Made by a program: the position numbers and the translations under genes. This document shows, piece after piece, positions 6,133-12,516 of a stretch of 17,780 bases of DNA. This stretch comes from Scatosoma sp045127595 (GTDB taxonomy: Bacteria > Bacillota > Clostridia > Christensenellales > Borkfalkiaceae): NCBI GenBank assembly GCA_045127595.1, contig JBGVQS010000043.1, positions 1 through 17,780 on the forward strand, given 5' to 3'. The notes beneath the pieces are model-generated. The model had not been told where the DNA came from, made no database searches, and saw nothing but the letters and a program-made list of their open reading frames with translations. Position 1 is the first letter of the stretch. Each line of letters starts with the position of its first letter.

Positions 6133-7986
6133 ATGCAAATTTTTAAACTTTTTCCCGAATGTAAAGACAATATTTGGGGCGGCACAAAACTGAAAGATAA
6201 ATATGGAAAAACGTCAGACAAGAGCATTGTCGCGGAAAGCTGGGAATTGTCTTTTCACAAGGACGGCCCTACGAAAATAGCGGACGGCAGAACGTTGCAG
6301 GAAGCTCTTTTCAAGGCGGAAATCGGCACAAATTGCGACGGCTTCCCCTTCTTCCCGACCTTGGTGAAGTTGATCGACGCGAAACAGGATCTTTCCGTGC
6401 AGGTGCATCCATCGGATAAATATGCGCTCACGCATGAAAACAGCTTCGGTAAAACGGAAATGTGGTACATTGTGGAAGCGGACGAGGGCGCGGGGATTTA
6501 CCTTGGCTTTAAAAAGGACGTTACGCAAGCGGAATACGAACAGGCAATCGCCGATCATACCTTGACGGAGCTTTTGAACTTCTTTGAGGTAAAGGCGGGG
6601 GATTGTTACTTTATTCCCTCCGGAACGATCCACGCAATCGCGACGGGCTGTTTGATTTGCGAAATTCAACAAAACAGCAACCTGACCTATCGCGTGTACG
6701 ATTACGGCAGAAAGGATAAAAATGGCAACGAACGTGAATTGCACGTCGAAAAAGCGTTGAAAGTTACGACTTTGCAAAAGTACGAATATCAGCCGCTTGC
6801 GTTGCCTACGGAACAGGGCACGTTGCTTGGCGCGAGCCGTTATTTCACCACCACGCTTGTGCAGGTGGAAGGAGAAAAGACTTTAAAAGCGGACAAAGGC
6901 TCGTTTAAATGCTTTACTTGCGTAGAGGGCGGCGGCAGCATAAACGGTGAAAAAATTGCCCTTGGGGACAGCTATTTTGTTACTGCGGGGGACGGAGAAA
7001 TTACCCTTTGCGGAAGAATGAAGCTCGTGCTTGCACAAGTGCGTAAATATTACGTGGGGATTGATCTTGGCGGAACGTTTATCAAAGGCGGTATCGTGGA
7101 CGATCTCGGTAACATTATTTATGCGGATAAAACGCCGACGGAAAGTGAAAATGGAGCGGACAGGGTTGCGATGAACATATCCGCGCTCGTAAAAACGCTG
7201 TTGCAAAAAGTGGGCTTAAACAAGGACGACGTCGAAGGGATCGGCATGGGTGTTCCCGGTATGATCGACAGCAAAGCGGGCAACGTGATTTACTCGAATA
7301 ATTTGCGTTGGAAGGATTTCCGTATCGGGGAAAAAGTTTCGCAGTTGACGGGCTTGCAGGTGAAAATCGCAAACGACGCGAACGTAGCGGCGCTCGGGGA
7401 AGCTAAATTCGGCGCGGCGAAAGGCTTTGAAAACGTGGTATTGCTTACGCTCGGCACGGGGGTAGGCGGCGGCATTGTTGCGGAAGGCAAGCTTTTGGAA
7501 GGCAATAAATCGGCTGGGGCGGAGCTTGGTCATGCGGTAATTGTTGCGAACGGCGAACAATGCACCTGCGGCAGAAAGGGTTGTTTGGAAGCGTACGCGT
7601 CGGCTACGGCATTGATTCGCGATACCAAGCGAGCAATGGAAGCGCATAAAGACAGTAAAATGTGGGAAATCGGCTCGTTGGAAAAGGTAACGGGCAAAGT
7701 GGCTTTTGATTATAAAGACAGCGATCCTTACGCAAGAGAAGTGGTAGAAAATTATATTGCGCACTTGGCGTTTGGGATCACGAATTTCGCGAATATTTTC
7801 CGTCCGCAGGTTATATTGCTTGGCGGGGGAGTATGCGCGCAAGGCGATGCGCTTGTAAAGCCGTTGCAGGCGCTTTTAAACAGGGATATTTTCGCAGGCG
7901 AGCTTGGTCCGCAGGTAGAAATCAAGATTGCGGAATTAGAAAACTCTGCGGGGCTTTTAGGCGCGGCGGCGCTTTTGATGGATTAA
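6133..7986 (+). CDS. Fused class I mannose-6-phosphate isomerase + ROK family sugar kinase
   Basis: One 617-residue frame contains two complete enzymes. Residues 1 to about 303 are a short class I phosphomannose isomerase (ManA-type). The expected zinc ligands are visible in QVHPSD (Q90, H92), KTEMWY (E109) and GTIHAI (H167). The isomerase interconverts mannose-6-P and fructose-6-P. Residues about 306-617 are a ROK kinase: DLGGT (311-315, ATP), ANDANVAA with the catalytic-base candidate D415, GTGVGGG (441-447), and the ROK zinc site H467 with C477, C479 and C484 (CTCGRKGC). The kinase half starts at YYVGIDLGGT with no linker. Glucose is the commonest substrate for this subfamily; mannose or fructose would fit the fusion. 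AAGGAG lies 9 bases before the ATG. No stop or frameshift separates the halves. Confidence 0.93.
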   Translation: MQIFKLFPECKDNIWGGTKLKDKYGKTSDKSIVAESWELSFHKDGPTKIADGRTLQEALFKAEIGTNCDGFPFFPTLVKLIDAKQDLSVQVHPSDKYALTHENSFGKTEMWYIVEADEGAGIYLGFKKDVTQAEYEQAIADHTLTELLNFFEVKAGDCYFIPSGTIHAIATGCLICEIQQNSNLTYRVYDYGRKDKNGNERELHVEKALKVTTLQKYEYQPLALPTEQGTLLGASRYFTTTLVQVEGEKTLKADKGSFKCFTCVEGGGSINGEKIALGDSYFVTAGDGEITLCGRMKLVLAQVRKYYVGIDLGGTFIKGGIVDDLGNIIYADKTPTESENGADRVAMNISALVKTLLQKVGLNKDDVEGIGMGVPGMIDSKAGNVIYSNNLRWKDFRIGEKVSQLTGLQVKIANDANVAALGEAKFGAAKGFENVVLLTLGTGVGGGIVAEGKLLEGNKSAGAELGHAVIVANGEQCTCGRKGCLEAYASATALIRDTKRAMEAHKDSKMWEIGSLEKVTGKVAFDYKDSDPYAREVVENYIAHLAFGITNFANIFRPQVILLGGGVCAQGDALVKPLQALLNRDIFAGELGPQVEIKIAELENSAGLLGAAALLMD

Positions 7987-8037
7987 AGAGCAGCAACAGG
8001 TTTTTTTGATAAAACTTTAAAAAAGGCATAAAAACAG

Positions 8038-8066
8038 TTGACAAAAGTAAAAAAAAATTCTATACT
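8038..8066 (+). promoter_or_regulatory. Strong SigA promoter of tRNA-Arg
   Basis: TTGACA (8038-8043) and TATACT (8061-8066) are 17 bp apart, and the spacer contains a run of nine A. The expected start is about 8073, giving a leader of roughly 27 bases before the mature tRNA. The rest of 7987-8037 holds nothing else I can identify. Confidence 0.88.
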
Positions 8067-8098
8067 ATATAAGCGTTTGATTGAAGAACGCTTATATA
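8066..8098. repeat. 12-bp perfect inverted repeat over the tRNA transcription start
   Basis: TATATAAGCGTT (8066-8077) and its exact complement (8087-8098) flank a 9-base spacer. The left arm begins at the last base of the -10 box and covers the predicted start; the right arm ends 2 bases before the tRNA. It could be an operator, or, in the RNA, a short leader hairpin in front of the RNase P site. Confidence 0.7.
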
Positions 8099-8099
8099 A

Positions 8100-8175
<76 letters not shown>

Positions 8176-8176
<1 letters not shown>

Positions 8177-8215
8177 GGAAAAAGCCCTGCGACATTAGTC
8201 GCGGGGCTTTTTCCT
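8176..8215 (+). terminator. Strong hairpin terminator after tRNA-Arg
   Basis: An 18-bp stem with one mismatch (8176-8193 with 8198-8215; AAAAAGCCCTGCGAC arm) closes a 4-base ATTA loop and carries A and T runs at its base, so it can work in both directions. It starts at the last base of the tRNA. Confidence 0.88.
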
Positions 8216-8216
8216 G

Positions 8217-8236
8217 CCGTAAGGTTCGAACTCCTA
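8217..8236 (-). repeat. Inverted partial copy of the tRNA-Arg T-arm and acceptor
   Basis: Bases 8217-8236 (CCGTAAGGTTCGAACTCCTA) are the reverse complement of tRNA bases 8148-8169 apart from two missing bases. Together with the terminator stem they make a long palindrome from 8148 to 8236, arms of about 40 bases, broken only by a 6-base versus 1-base bulge. A further short match, ACCGTAAG, occurs at about 8256-8263. The whole 8217-8265 stretch is non-coding. Confidence 0.8.
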
Positions 8237-8265
8237 TGGAACGAGGAAGCTGTTGAACCGTAAGA

Positions 8266-8290
8266 AAAAAGACCGTCAAACGGTCTTTTT
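8266..8290 (-). terminator. Hairpin terminator for the repressor gene (bidirectional)
   Basis: AAAAAGACCGT (8266-8276) and ACGGTCTTTTT (8280-8290) form a perfect 11-bp stem with a 3-base loop. It lies 6 bases beyond the stop of the minus-strand regulator. Confidence 0.85.
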
Positions 8291-8296
8291 AACATT

Positions 8297-8740
8297 TTAT
8301 AAAACGTGTCCTATTAAATAGTCAACTGAACAGTCAAACGCTTGGGAAAGCTTTATCAGGTTATCAATATAAGGCGAAGTGATTCCTTTTAACCACTTAT
8401 TAAAATTGTCGTAGGATAAATTCGTCTTTTGATGAAGCGCGTATTGCGACATTTTATAAGAATCAAGCAAAGCGCGAAAACGTCTACTAAAAGGCGGGAT
8501 AGAATGAAATTGAACGTTCGTCGGCGGATATTCAATCAATCCAAGCAAAAAATCAGCAGAACAGTTAAAAGTTTCTACTAATTTTACAAATGCCGAAAAA
8601 GAAGGAAGCCGTGCACCCGATAAATATCGTGTAATAGCGTTTCGTGTAACGCCTATCCTTTCAGCCAAAATAAGCGGCGTAAAATTATTTTCTTTCATCA
8701 ACTCGGAGAGCTGTTCTGGCAGTTTCGACAAAATTCCCAT
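8297..8740 (-). CDS. XRE-family regulator with two helix-turn-helix domains
   Basis: This 147-residue protein contains two Cro/CI-type HTH domains in tandem. The first (about 8-68) has LAERIGVTRNAITRYLSGAR and ends ADFLLGL. The second (about 84-146) has LHQKTNLSYDNFNKWLKGIT and ends VDYLIGH. No sensor, protease or catalytic domain is present, so it looks like a minimal repressor that could contact two half-sites as one chain. AGGAG lies 8 bases before the ATG at 8738-8740. It is divergent from the small gene at 8876. The intergenic space carries a 10-bp inverted repeat (8772-8811) that would overlap both promoters, typical of autoregulation. Codon use is AT-rich compared with the metabolic genes, suggesting an acquired element beside the tRNA. 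Confidence 0.88.
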   Translation of the reverse strand: MGILSKLPEQLSELMKENNFTPLILAERIGVTRNAITRYLSGARLPSFSAFVKLVETFNCSADFLLGLIEYPPTNVQFHSIPPFSRRFRALLDSYKMSQYALHQKTNLSYDNFNKWLKGITSPYIDNLIKLSQAFDCSVDYLIGHVL

Positions 8741-8771
8741 AAAATAGACTCCTTTCTACAAAATATTATCT

Positions 8772-8811
8772 ACGATGTTGGCACAAAACATTTGATTTCA
8801 TCCAACATCGT
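8772..8811. promoter_or_regulatory. Probable operator: 10-bp perfect inverted repeat, 20-bp spacer
   Basis: ACGATGTTGG (8772-8781) and CCAACATCGT (8802-8811) are exact complements with centres 30 bp apart, nearly three helical turns, so both face the same side of the DNA. The right arm sits between the -35 and -10 of the rightward promoter. The left arm lies near the leftward regulator's start. Binding by the double-HTH protein is inferred. Confidence 0.7.
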
Positions 8812-8821
8812 GAGGTATAAT
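8792..8821 (+). promoter_or_regulatory. Rightward promoter of the small gene
   Basis: TTGATT (8792-8797) and TATAAT (8816-8821) are 18 bp apart. The predicted start is near 8828. A second short inverted repeat, CAGTTC/GAACTG (8829-8834 and 8844-8849), begins at that point and could be another operator or an RNA hairpin. Confidence 0.7.
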
Positions 8822-8875
8822 ATAGATACAGTTCTAAGCGCGCGAACTGAAAAAATACAAAGGAAGGAATTTTTT

Positions 8876-9085
8876 ATGAAGCAAAATAAGCCGATTGAGA
8901 TGGAAGAAAAGAAAAATTTGCAGGAAGAATCAAGCAACGAAGATATTTTTAATGAAATAATATGGGTACTTAGACAAAATTTTATTGCTATTTTTACAAA
9001 AGAAAACACAAATTCGCTCTTGATGCGGTTTTTAAACGGAAAAGAAGTGCGGATTAGTATGGAAGAAGTATTTGCAAGCAAATAG
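8876..9085 (+). CDS. Small hypothetical protein (69 aa)
   Basis: I do not recognise this protein. It starts with a charged, probably disordered segment (about residues 1-25, rich in K, E and N), then a hydrophobic-amphipathic stretch IWVLRQNFIAIF, and ends ISMEEVFASK. I chose the ATG at 8876 because AAGGAAGG lies 7-14 bases upstream; an earlier start at 8792 would lie in the promoter. Divergence from a repressor with a shared operator suggests it is the regulated target. It has its own promoter and terminator, so it is a self-contained unit. Confidence 0.65.
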   Translation: MKQNKPIEMEEKKNLQEESSNEDIFNEIIWVLRQNFIAIFTKENTNSLLMRFLNGKEVRISMEEVFASK

Positions 9086-9106
9086 AAAGCATACGGATTA
9101 TAAGAA

Positions 9107-9139
9107 AAAGAAGCCCCTAATCTTGTAATGGGCTTCTTT
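9107..9139 (+). terminator. Hairpin terminator after the small gene
   Basis: AAAGAAGCCC (9107-9116) pairs perfectly with GGGCTTCTTT (9130-9139) around a 13-base loop, with T-rich sequence after it. Confidence 0.75.
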
Positions 9140-9189
9140 GCATTTTATAAATATAGTAAGCAAAATATGATTATATCAAGTTTGTTTTT

Positions 9190-9237
9190 ATAAAATATAT
9201 TGACAAATAAATGGGGAAATGCTACACTAATTTATTA
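9190..9237 (+). promoter_or_regulatory. Promoter of the 209-aa gene, first copy of a duplicated promoter
   Basis: TTGACA (9200-9205) and TACACT (9223-9228) are 17 bp apart. The whole block, including TATTGACAAATAAATGGG and CTAATTTAT further on, recurs at about 10036-10083 in front of the lipoprotein gene with only a few differences. Confidence 0.78.
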
Positions 9238-9279
9238 TAGAGTATAAAGAGAAACGCTGTTATTATAAAGAGATAGGGA

Positions 9280-9909
9280 ATGAAAAGTAAATATATAAAA
9301 ATAAAAGTGGATATAAACGAATTATATCGGAAAATTATTGACGATACAAATATGATACAACAAAAAGAGGACGAAAAAAAGTTATATCGGAAAATTATTG
9401 ACGATACCGATATGATGCAACAAAAAATGGCGGAATATAACGAAAAAAATAATCTGCCGATAATAAGAAAAGACAGCAGGACGATTGCGGAAGAAGAAAA
9501 TATAATTATCAATAAATACGGTGGCAAAAAGTTAAATATAGAGTATTTCTATGAGCATTTGTCCGACTTTTTCGGGGTTAGAAATTCGTTGGATTATTTA
9601 AGAATGGCTTCTCCTTGCAAAATTATTTTTAACTATACGGAAGATCTTATCCCCGAAGAATATTTTTATTCGTTCTATTTAATTCCGATTGGAGAAGAAC
9701 AAAAAAGAAAGGAAGATTTTATTAAAGATTTTGCTAAAGAGGTGCTTGTTTATATAACGTCGAGAGATGGAATAAATGTGTATATAAGCGGTTTCATAAA
9801 TGAATATATACTATTGTCAAGAGAATTTACAAACGAGTTGCGTTCAGCAATAAATTATTGCGCGGAGGGAATCGCCGTTAATTTTGAAGATATAGAAAAC
9901 GAAAAGTAA
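9280..9909 (+). CDS. Hypothetical protein with N-terminal 20-aa tandem repeat (209 aa)
   Basis: I do not recognise the family. The first 60 residues contain two copies of LYRKIIDDTxMxQQK (15-29 and 35-49), predicted helical or coiled-coil. After it comes a globular region with many aromatic residues (YFYEHLSDFFGVRNSLDYLR, and later EEYFYSFYLIPIGEEQ), ending in a charged IENEK tail. There is no signal peptide and no TM segment, so it is probably cytosolic. The ribosome site is weak: AGGG almost touches the ATG, and AAAGAG lies 7 bases further up. The gene is much more AT-rich than the metabolic genes and uses many ATA, AAA and AAT codons, pointing to recent transfer. No terminator is seen after it. 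Confidence 0.7.
   Translation: MKSKYIKIKVDINELYRKIIDDTNMIQQKEDEKKLYRKIIDDTDMMQQKMAEYNEKNNLPIIRKDSRTIAEEENIIINKYGGKKLNIEYFYEHLSDFFGVRNSLDYLRMASPCKIIFNYTEDLIPEEYFYSFYLIPIGEEQKRKEDFIKDFAKEVLVYITSRDGINVYISGFINEYILLSREFTNELRSAINYCAEGIAVNFEDIENEK
9322..9427 (+). repeat. 60-bp tandem duplication inside the 209-aa gene
   Basis: TTATATCGGAAAATTATTGA begins at 9322 and again at 9382, a period of exactly 60 bp (20 codons). About 46 bases are nearly identical between the copies; the remainder of the unit has diverged. The frame is kept. Confidence 0.85.
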
Positions 9910-10035
9910 ATATATTTATGTTCATAATATAGGTACTTATTTATTATCGGGGAGCTACTGCGAAACGGTCGTTTTCTTTGTTTCCGTAAGTTTTATTGCT
10001 GTACGTGAAAACAAGTTTACTATATACGGAATATA

Positions 10036-10083
10036 TAAAAATATATTGACAAATAAATGGGAAAGTGTTAAACTAATTTATAA
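10036..10083 (+). promoter_or_regulatory. Promoter of the lipoprotein gene, second copy of the duplicated promoter
   Basis: TTGACA (10046-10051) and TAAACT (10069-10074) are 17 bp apart, inside a block nearly identical to 9190-9237. The preceding non-coding stretch, 9910-10035, contains no gene or convincing terminator that I can see. Confidence 0.75.
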
Positions 10084-10139
10084 TAAAGCATAAAAATAGT
10101 TAGCAATATCGCTTTAAAAAAGTTTAAGGAGTAAAAGGC

Positions 10140-12170
10140 ATGAAAAAATGTGGAAAATTGCTTTCTTTGGCGATTGGCGGCGCAATGCTTCTTGCGACGG
10201 GCTGCGGACCTGCGATGAATGACAGTCAGTCAAACAACCAGCTTACCCAATGGACGATTGAAGCCGTTTTTGCGAAAGCGCAAGAACTCGGGTTTGAGGG
10301 CACTTGGGAAGAATTCCGCGAAACAATGCGCGGTGCGGACGGCGTGGGGATTGATACTTTGTATATCAACGAAAACGGAGAATTGATTGTAAAGCTTTCT
10401 TCCAACCGTGAAGTGAATTGCGGTAAAGTGCACGTGGAAGGGGGCGTATGCAACCATTCTTATGGGAACTATGAAACGGGAATCGCGCCGACCTGCGACT
10501 CCATGGGCTACGATCAACGCGTATGCTCTAAATGCCAAGACGTGGATTATAAATTTTTGCCTGAAACGGGCCACGACTGGCAATTTTTCCAGACATGGTT
10601 CGAGCCGACGGAAACGGAAATGGGCGTCGGCATTAGCGTTTGCTTGACTTGCTATGAAGCAAAGCTCACACCGATTCCTGCGCTTGGAGAGGAAGAAGAA
10701 CCCGGTGAAGGCGGGGGAGAAGTTGCCCCAGCAACGTCGGAATTAACCATTTTCGCAAGTATGGGCGGATACGGTGCGGATTGGCTGCATGAAGCGATAG
10801 AAGATTTCGAAAAAATGTATGCCGACGTATCCTTTGAAGAAGGAAAGTTAGGCGTAAACGTGGCAGTAAATGACAATAAAAGTTCTTTTACGCAAATAAA
10901 AGAAAGGTTGGTTGCGGGAAACGCAAAGGAAAATATTTTCTTTGTTCAAACGACGGATGGAGAATTGAAAGAACTTGCAGGGCAGAATTATTTGGCGGAT
11001 ATAACGGATATTTTGACTGCGCCCTTGCAGGAATACGGCGAAGCGAAAACGATTTTGGAAAAGCTCCCTGAAAGCTATTCCATGATAGACGGAAAGGGGT
11101 ATTATATGCCCTATTCGCAAGATTACTGGGGGATTTTGTATAACGCAGATATTTTTGAAGAGTGTGAGCTTACGTTGCCGAATACCACGGATGAATGGAT
11201 AACCCTTTGCCAAGAAATGACCTACCGTGGGATAACGCCCATGACCTATAATGGGCAGATTGCGAGATATTACGTGGAATGGTTAGCGGACGTTTGGTGG
11301 GCGCAATACGAAGGCGTTTCCGGCTACACCGATTTCTGGTCGGGGGAAACGGAAAAGAATACGGCAATCGATCTTTTGTCGCAAACGGGCCGTTTGAAAG
11401 CAATGAACGTTTTCCATCAGCTTTTTACCAATCAAAACTATATTGACCGCAACGCCATGAGTATGTCTGTGTCGTTTACACAAACGCAAGCGAACTTTCT
11501 TATGTCGGAGTACGATTCAAGGAATTCCCCGATCGGAATGATATTTGAAGGAGAATGGATGCTGACGGAAGCAAAGCCCGTTTTGGAGCAAGTGCTTAAA
11601 ATGTATGGAAAAACTCCGAATATCGGCATGATGAAAACGCCTGTTTTGAGCTCCGTGATTGAAAAATGTACGACGATTAAAGACGACGCGACGCTTTCAA
11701 AGGTAGTTGCCGCTATCGATAACGGCGAGACGTCTTACGAAGGAGTAAGCGCGCAGGATTTTGCATTTATTCAACAAGCACGCGGAATGGTTAGTTCTTC
11801 ACAGCAGTACGCGTTCTTGAACGGGAATATGAACGAGCCGCAAAGAACACTTGCGAAGATTTTTCTTCGGTTCTTATCAAGCAACGAACAGTTGACGTCG
11901 GCAACGGTTCACGGAATTCGTCCCATGCTTTCCCATGAATTGACCCAAGAACAGTTTCAGTCGTTGGATTCGGTAAAACAGGATGCCTACGCGATTGCTC
12001 AATCGGCGAACGTATTGCCGCAGAAAGAAGAATTTGCGCTTTATCAAAAGGGGCTTCGTTCGTTTGGGGATGGTTTATTGGCGGCTTTCCAACAAAGAAA
12101 TTTGTCGGCGCAGACCTATTTTAACGAACTTATCCAAAAATACAAAGATATCTTTAACGTAATCGTTTAA
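10140..12170 (+). CDS. Extracellular solute-binding lipoprotein with Cys-rich stalk
   Basis: This 676-residue protein has a lipoprotein signal (MKKCGKLLSLAIGGAMLLAT then GC) with acylated C22, so it is anchored outside the membrane. Residues about 36-98 (GFEGTWEEFRETMRGADGVG, then YINENGELIV) resemble a stalk module common in clostridial surface proteins, where it usually precedes collagen-like repeats. Residues about 94-182 hold a Cys-rich repeat pair (C94, C104, C119, C129, C132, C168, C171; CSKC and CLTC; ending IPALG). An acidic Gly linker (183-198) leads to a family 1 sugar-type solute-binding domain (about 200-670; YYMPYSQDYWGILYNADIF, EGEWM). No ABC permease or ATPase genes are adjacent, so the partner is elsewhere. 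AAGGAG lies 9 bases before the ATG. The N-terminal extension makes it longer than typical binding proteins. Confidence 0.88.
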   Translation: MKKCGKLLSLAIGGAMLLATGCGPAMNDSQSNNQLTQWTIEAVFAKAQELGFEGTWEEFRETMRGADGVGIDTLYINENGELIVKLSSNREVNCGKVHVEGGVCNHSYGNYETGIAPTCDSMGYDQRVCSKCQDVDYKFLPETGHDWQFFQTWFEPTETEMGVGISVCLTCYEAKLTPIPALGEEEEPGEGGGEVAPATSELTIFASMGGYGADWLHEAIEDFEKMYADVSFEEGKLGVNVAVNDNKSSFTQIKERLVAGNAKENIFFVQTTDGELKELAGQNYLADITDILTAPLQEYGEAKTILEKLPESYSMIDGKGYYMPYSQDYWGILYNADIFEECELTLPNTTDEWITLCQEMTYRGITPMTYNGQIARYYVEWLADVWWAQYEGVSGYTDFWSGETEKNTAIDLLSQTGRLKAMNVFHQLFTNQNYIDRNAMSMSVSFTQTQANFLMSEYDSRNSPIGMIFEGEWMLTEAKPVLEQVLKMYGKTPNIGMMKTPVLSSVIEKCTTIKDDATLSKVVAAIDNGETSYEGVSAQDFAFIQQARGMVSSSQQYAFLNGNMNEPQRTLAKIFLRFLSSNEQLTSATVHGIRPMLSHELTQEQFQSLDSVKQDAYAIAQSANVLPQKEEFALYQKGLRSFGDGLLAAFQQRNLSAQTYFNELIQKYKDIFNVIV

Positions 12171-12188
12171 TTGAAAAATAAAAAAGCA

Positions 12189-12218
12189 AACCGCCGAAGT
12201 CAATCGACTTCGGCGGTT
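12189..12218. terminator. Bidirectional terminator between convergent genes
   Basis: A perfect 13-bp stem, AACCGCCGAAGTC (12189-12201) with 12206-12218 and a 4-base loop, has an A run before it and a T run after it. It serves the lipoprotein gene from one side and the envelope operon from the other. Confidence 0.92.
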
Positions 12219-12235
12219 ATTTTTGCCTGCTGTAA

Positions 12236-12505
12236 TTATGCGTTTTCTTCTTCCTTTTCAGCGGTAGCTTCGGTTGTAGCCGCTTCCGCTTCTGCTGCGG
12301 ATTCAGCCGTTTCGTCCAAAACTACGAGTTCTTCTTCCACGTCCTTGTTTGCATTTTCGTCGATATGGAAGGTTTTTTGTACGCCTTTCTTCAACTTACG
12401 ACCGAGAATGATAAAGGTCGCACCGCAAGCAACGGCAATCGCCGTGATCGAAGAAAGCAATACGGTAGTAGCTGCGGGATCAATGTACAACAAATTAGTA
12501 AGCAT
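12236..12505 (-). CDS. Small membrane protein with acidic C-terminal tail (89 aa)
   Basis: I do not recognise a named family. One hydrophobic segment (about residues 12-34) is followed by a basic patch, GRKLKKGVQK, which predicts an N-out, C-in topology. A cytosolic tail of about 45 residues is rich in Glu and Ala (EEELVVLDETAESAAEAEAA). GAGGTG lies 7 bases before the ATG and overlaps the TGA of the upstream fused YidC gene (12517-12519), so translation is probably coupled. It is the last gene of the operon, before the shared terminator. A helper for the insertase or transferase is a guess from position only. Confidence 0.75.
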   Translation of the reverse strand: MLTNLLYIDPAATTVLLSSITAIAVACGATFIILGRKLKKGVQKTFHIDENANKDVEEELVVLDETAESAAEAEAATTEATAEKEEENA

Positions 12506-12516
12506 ATTTTTTCACC

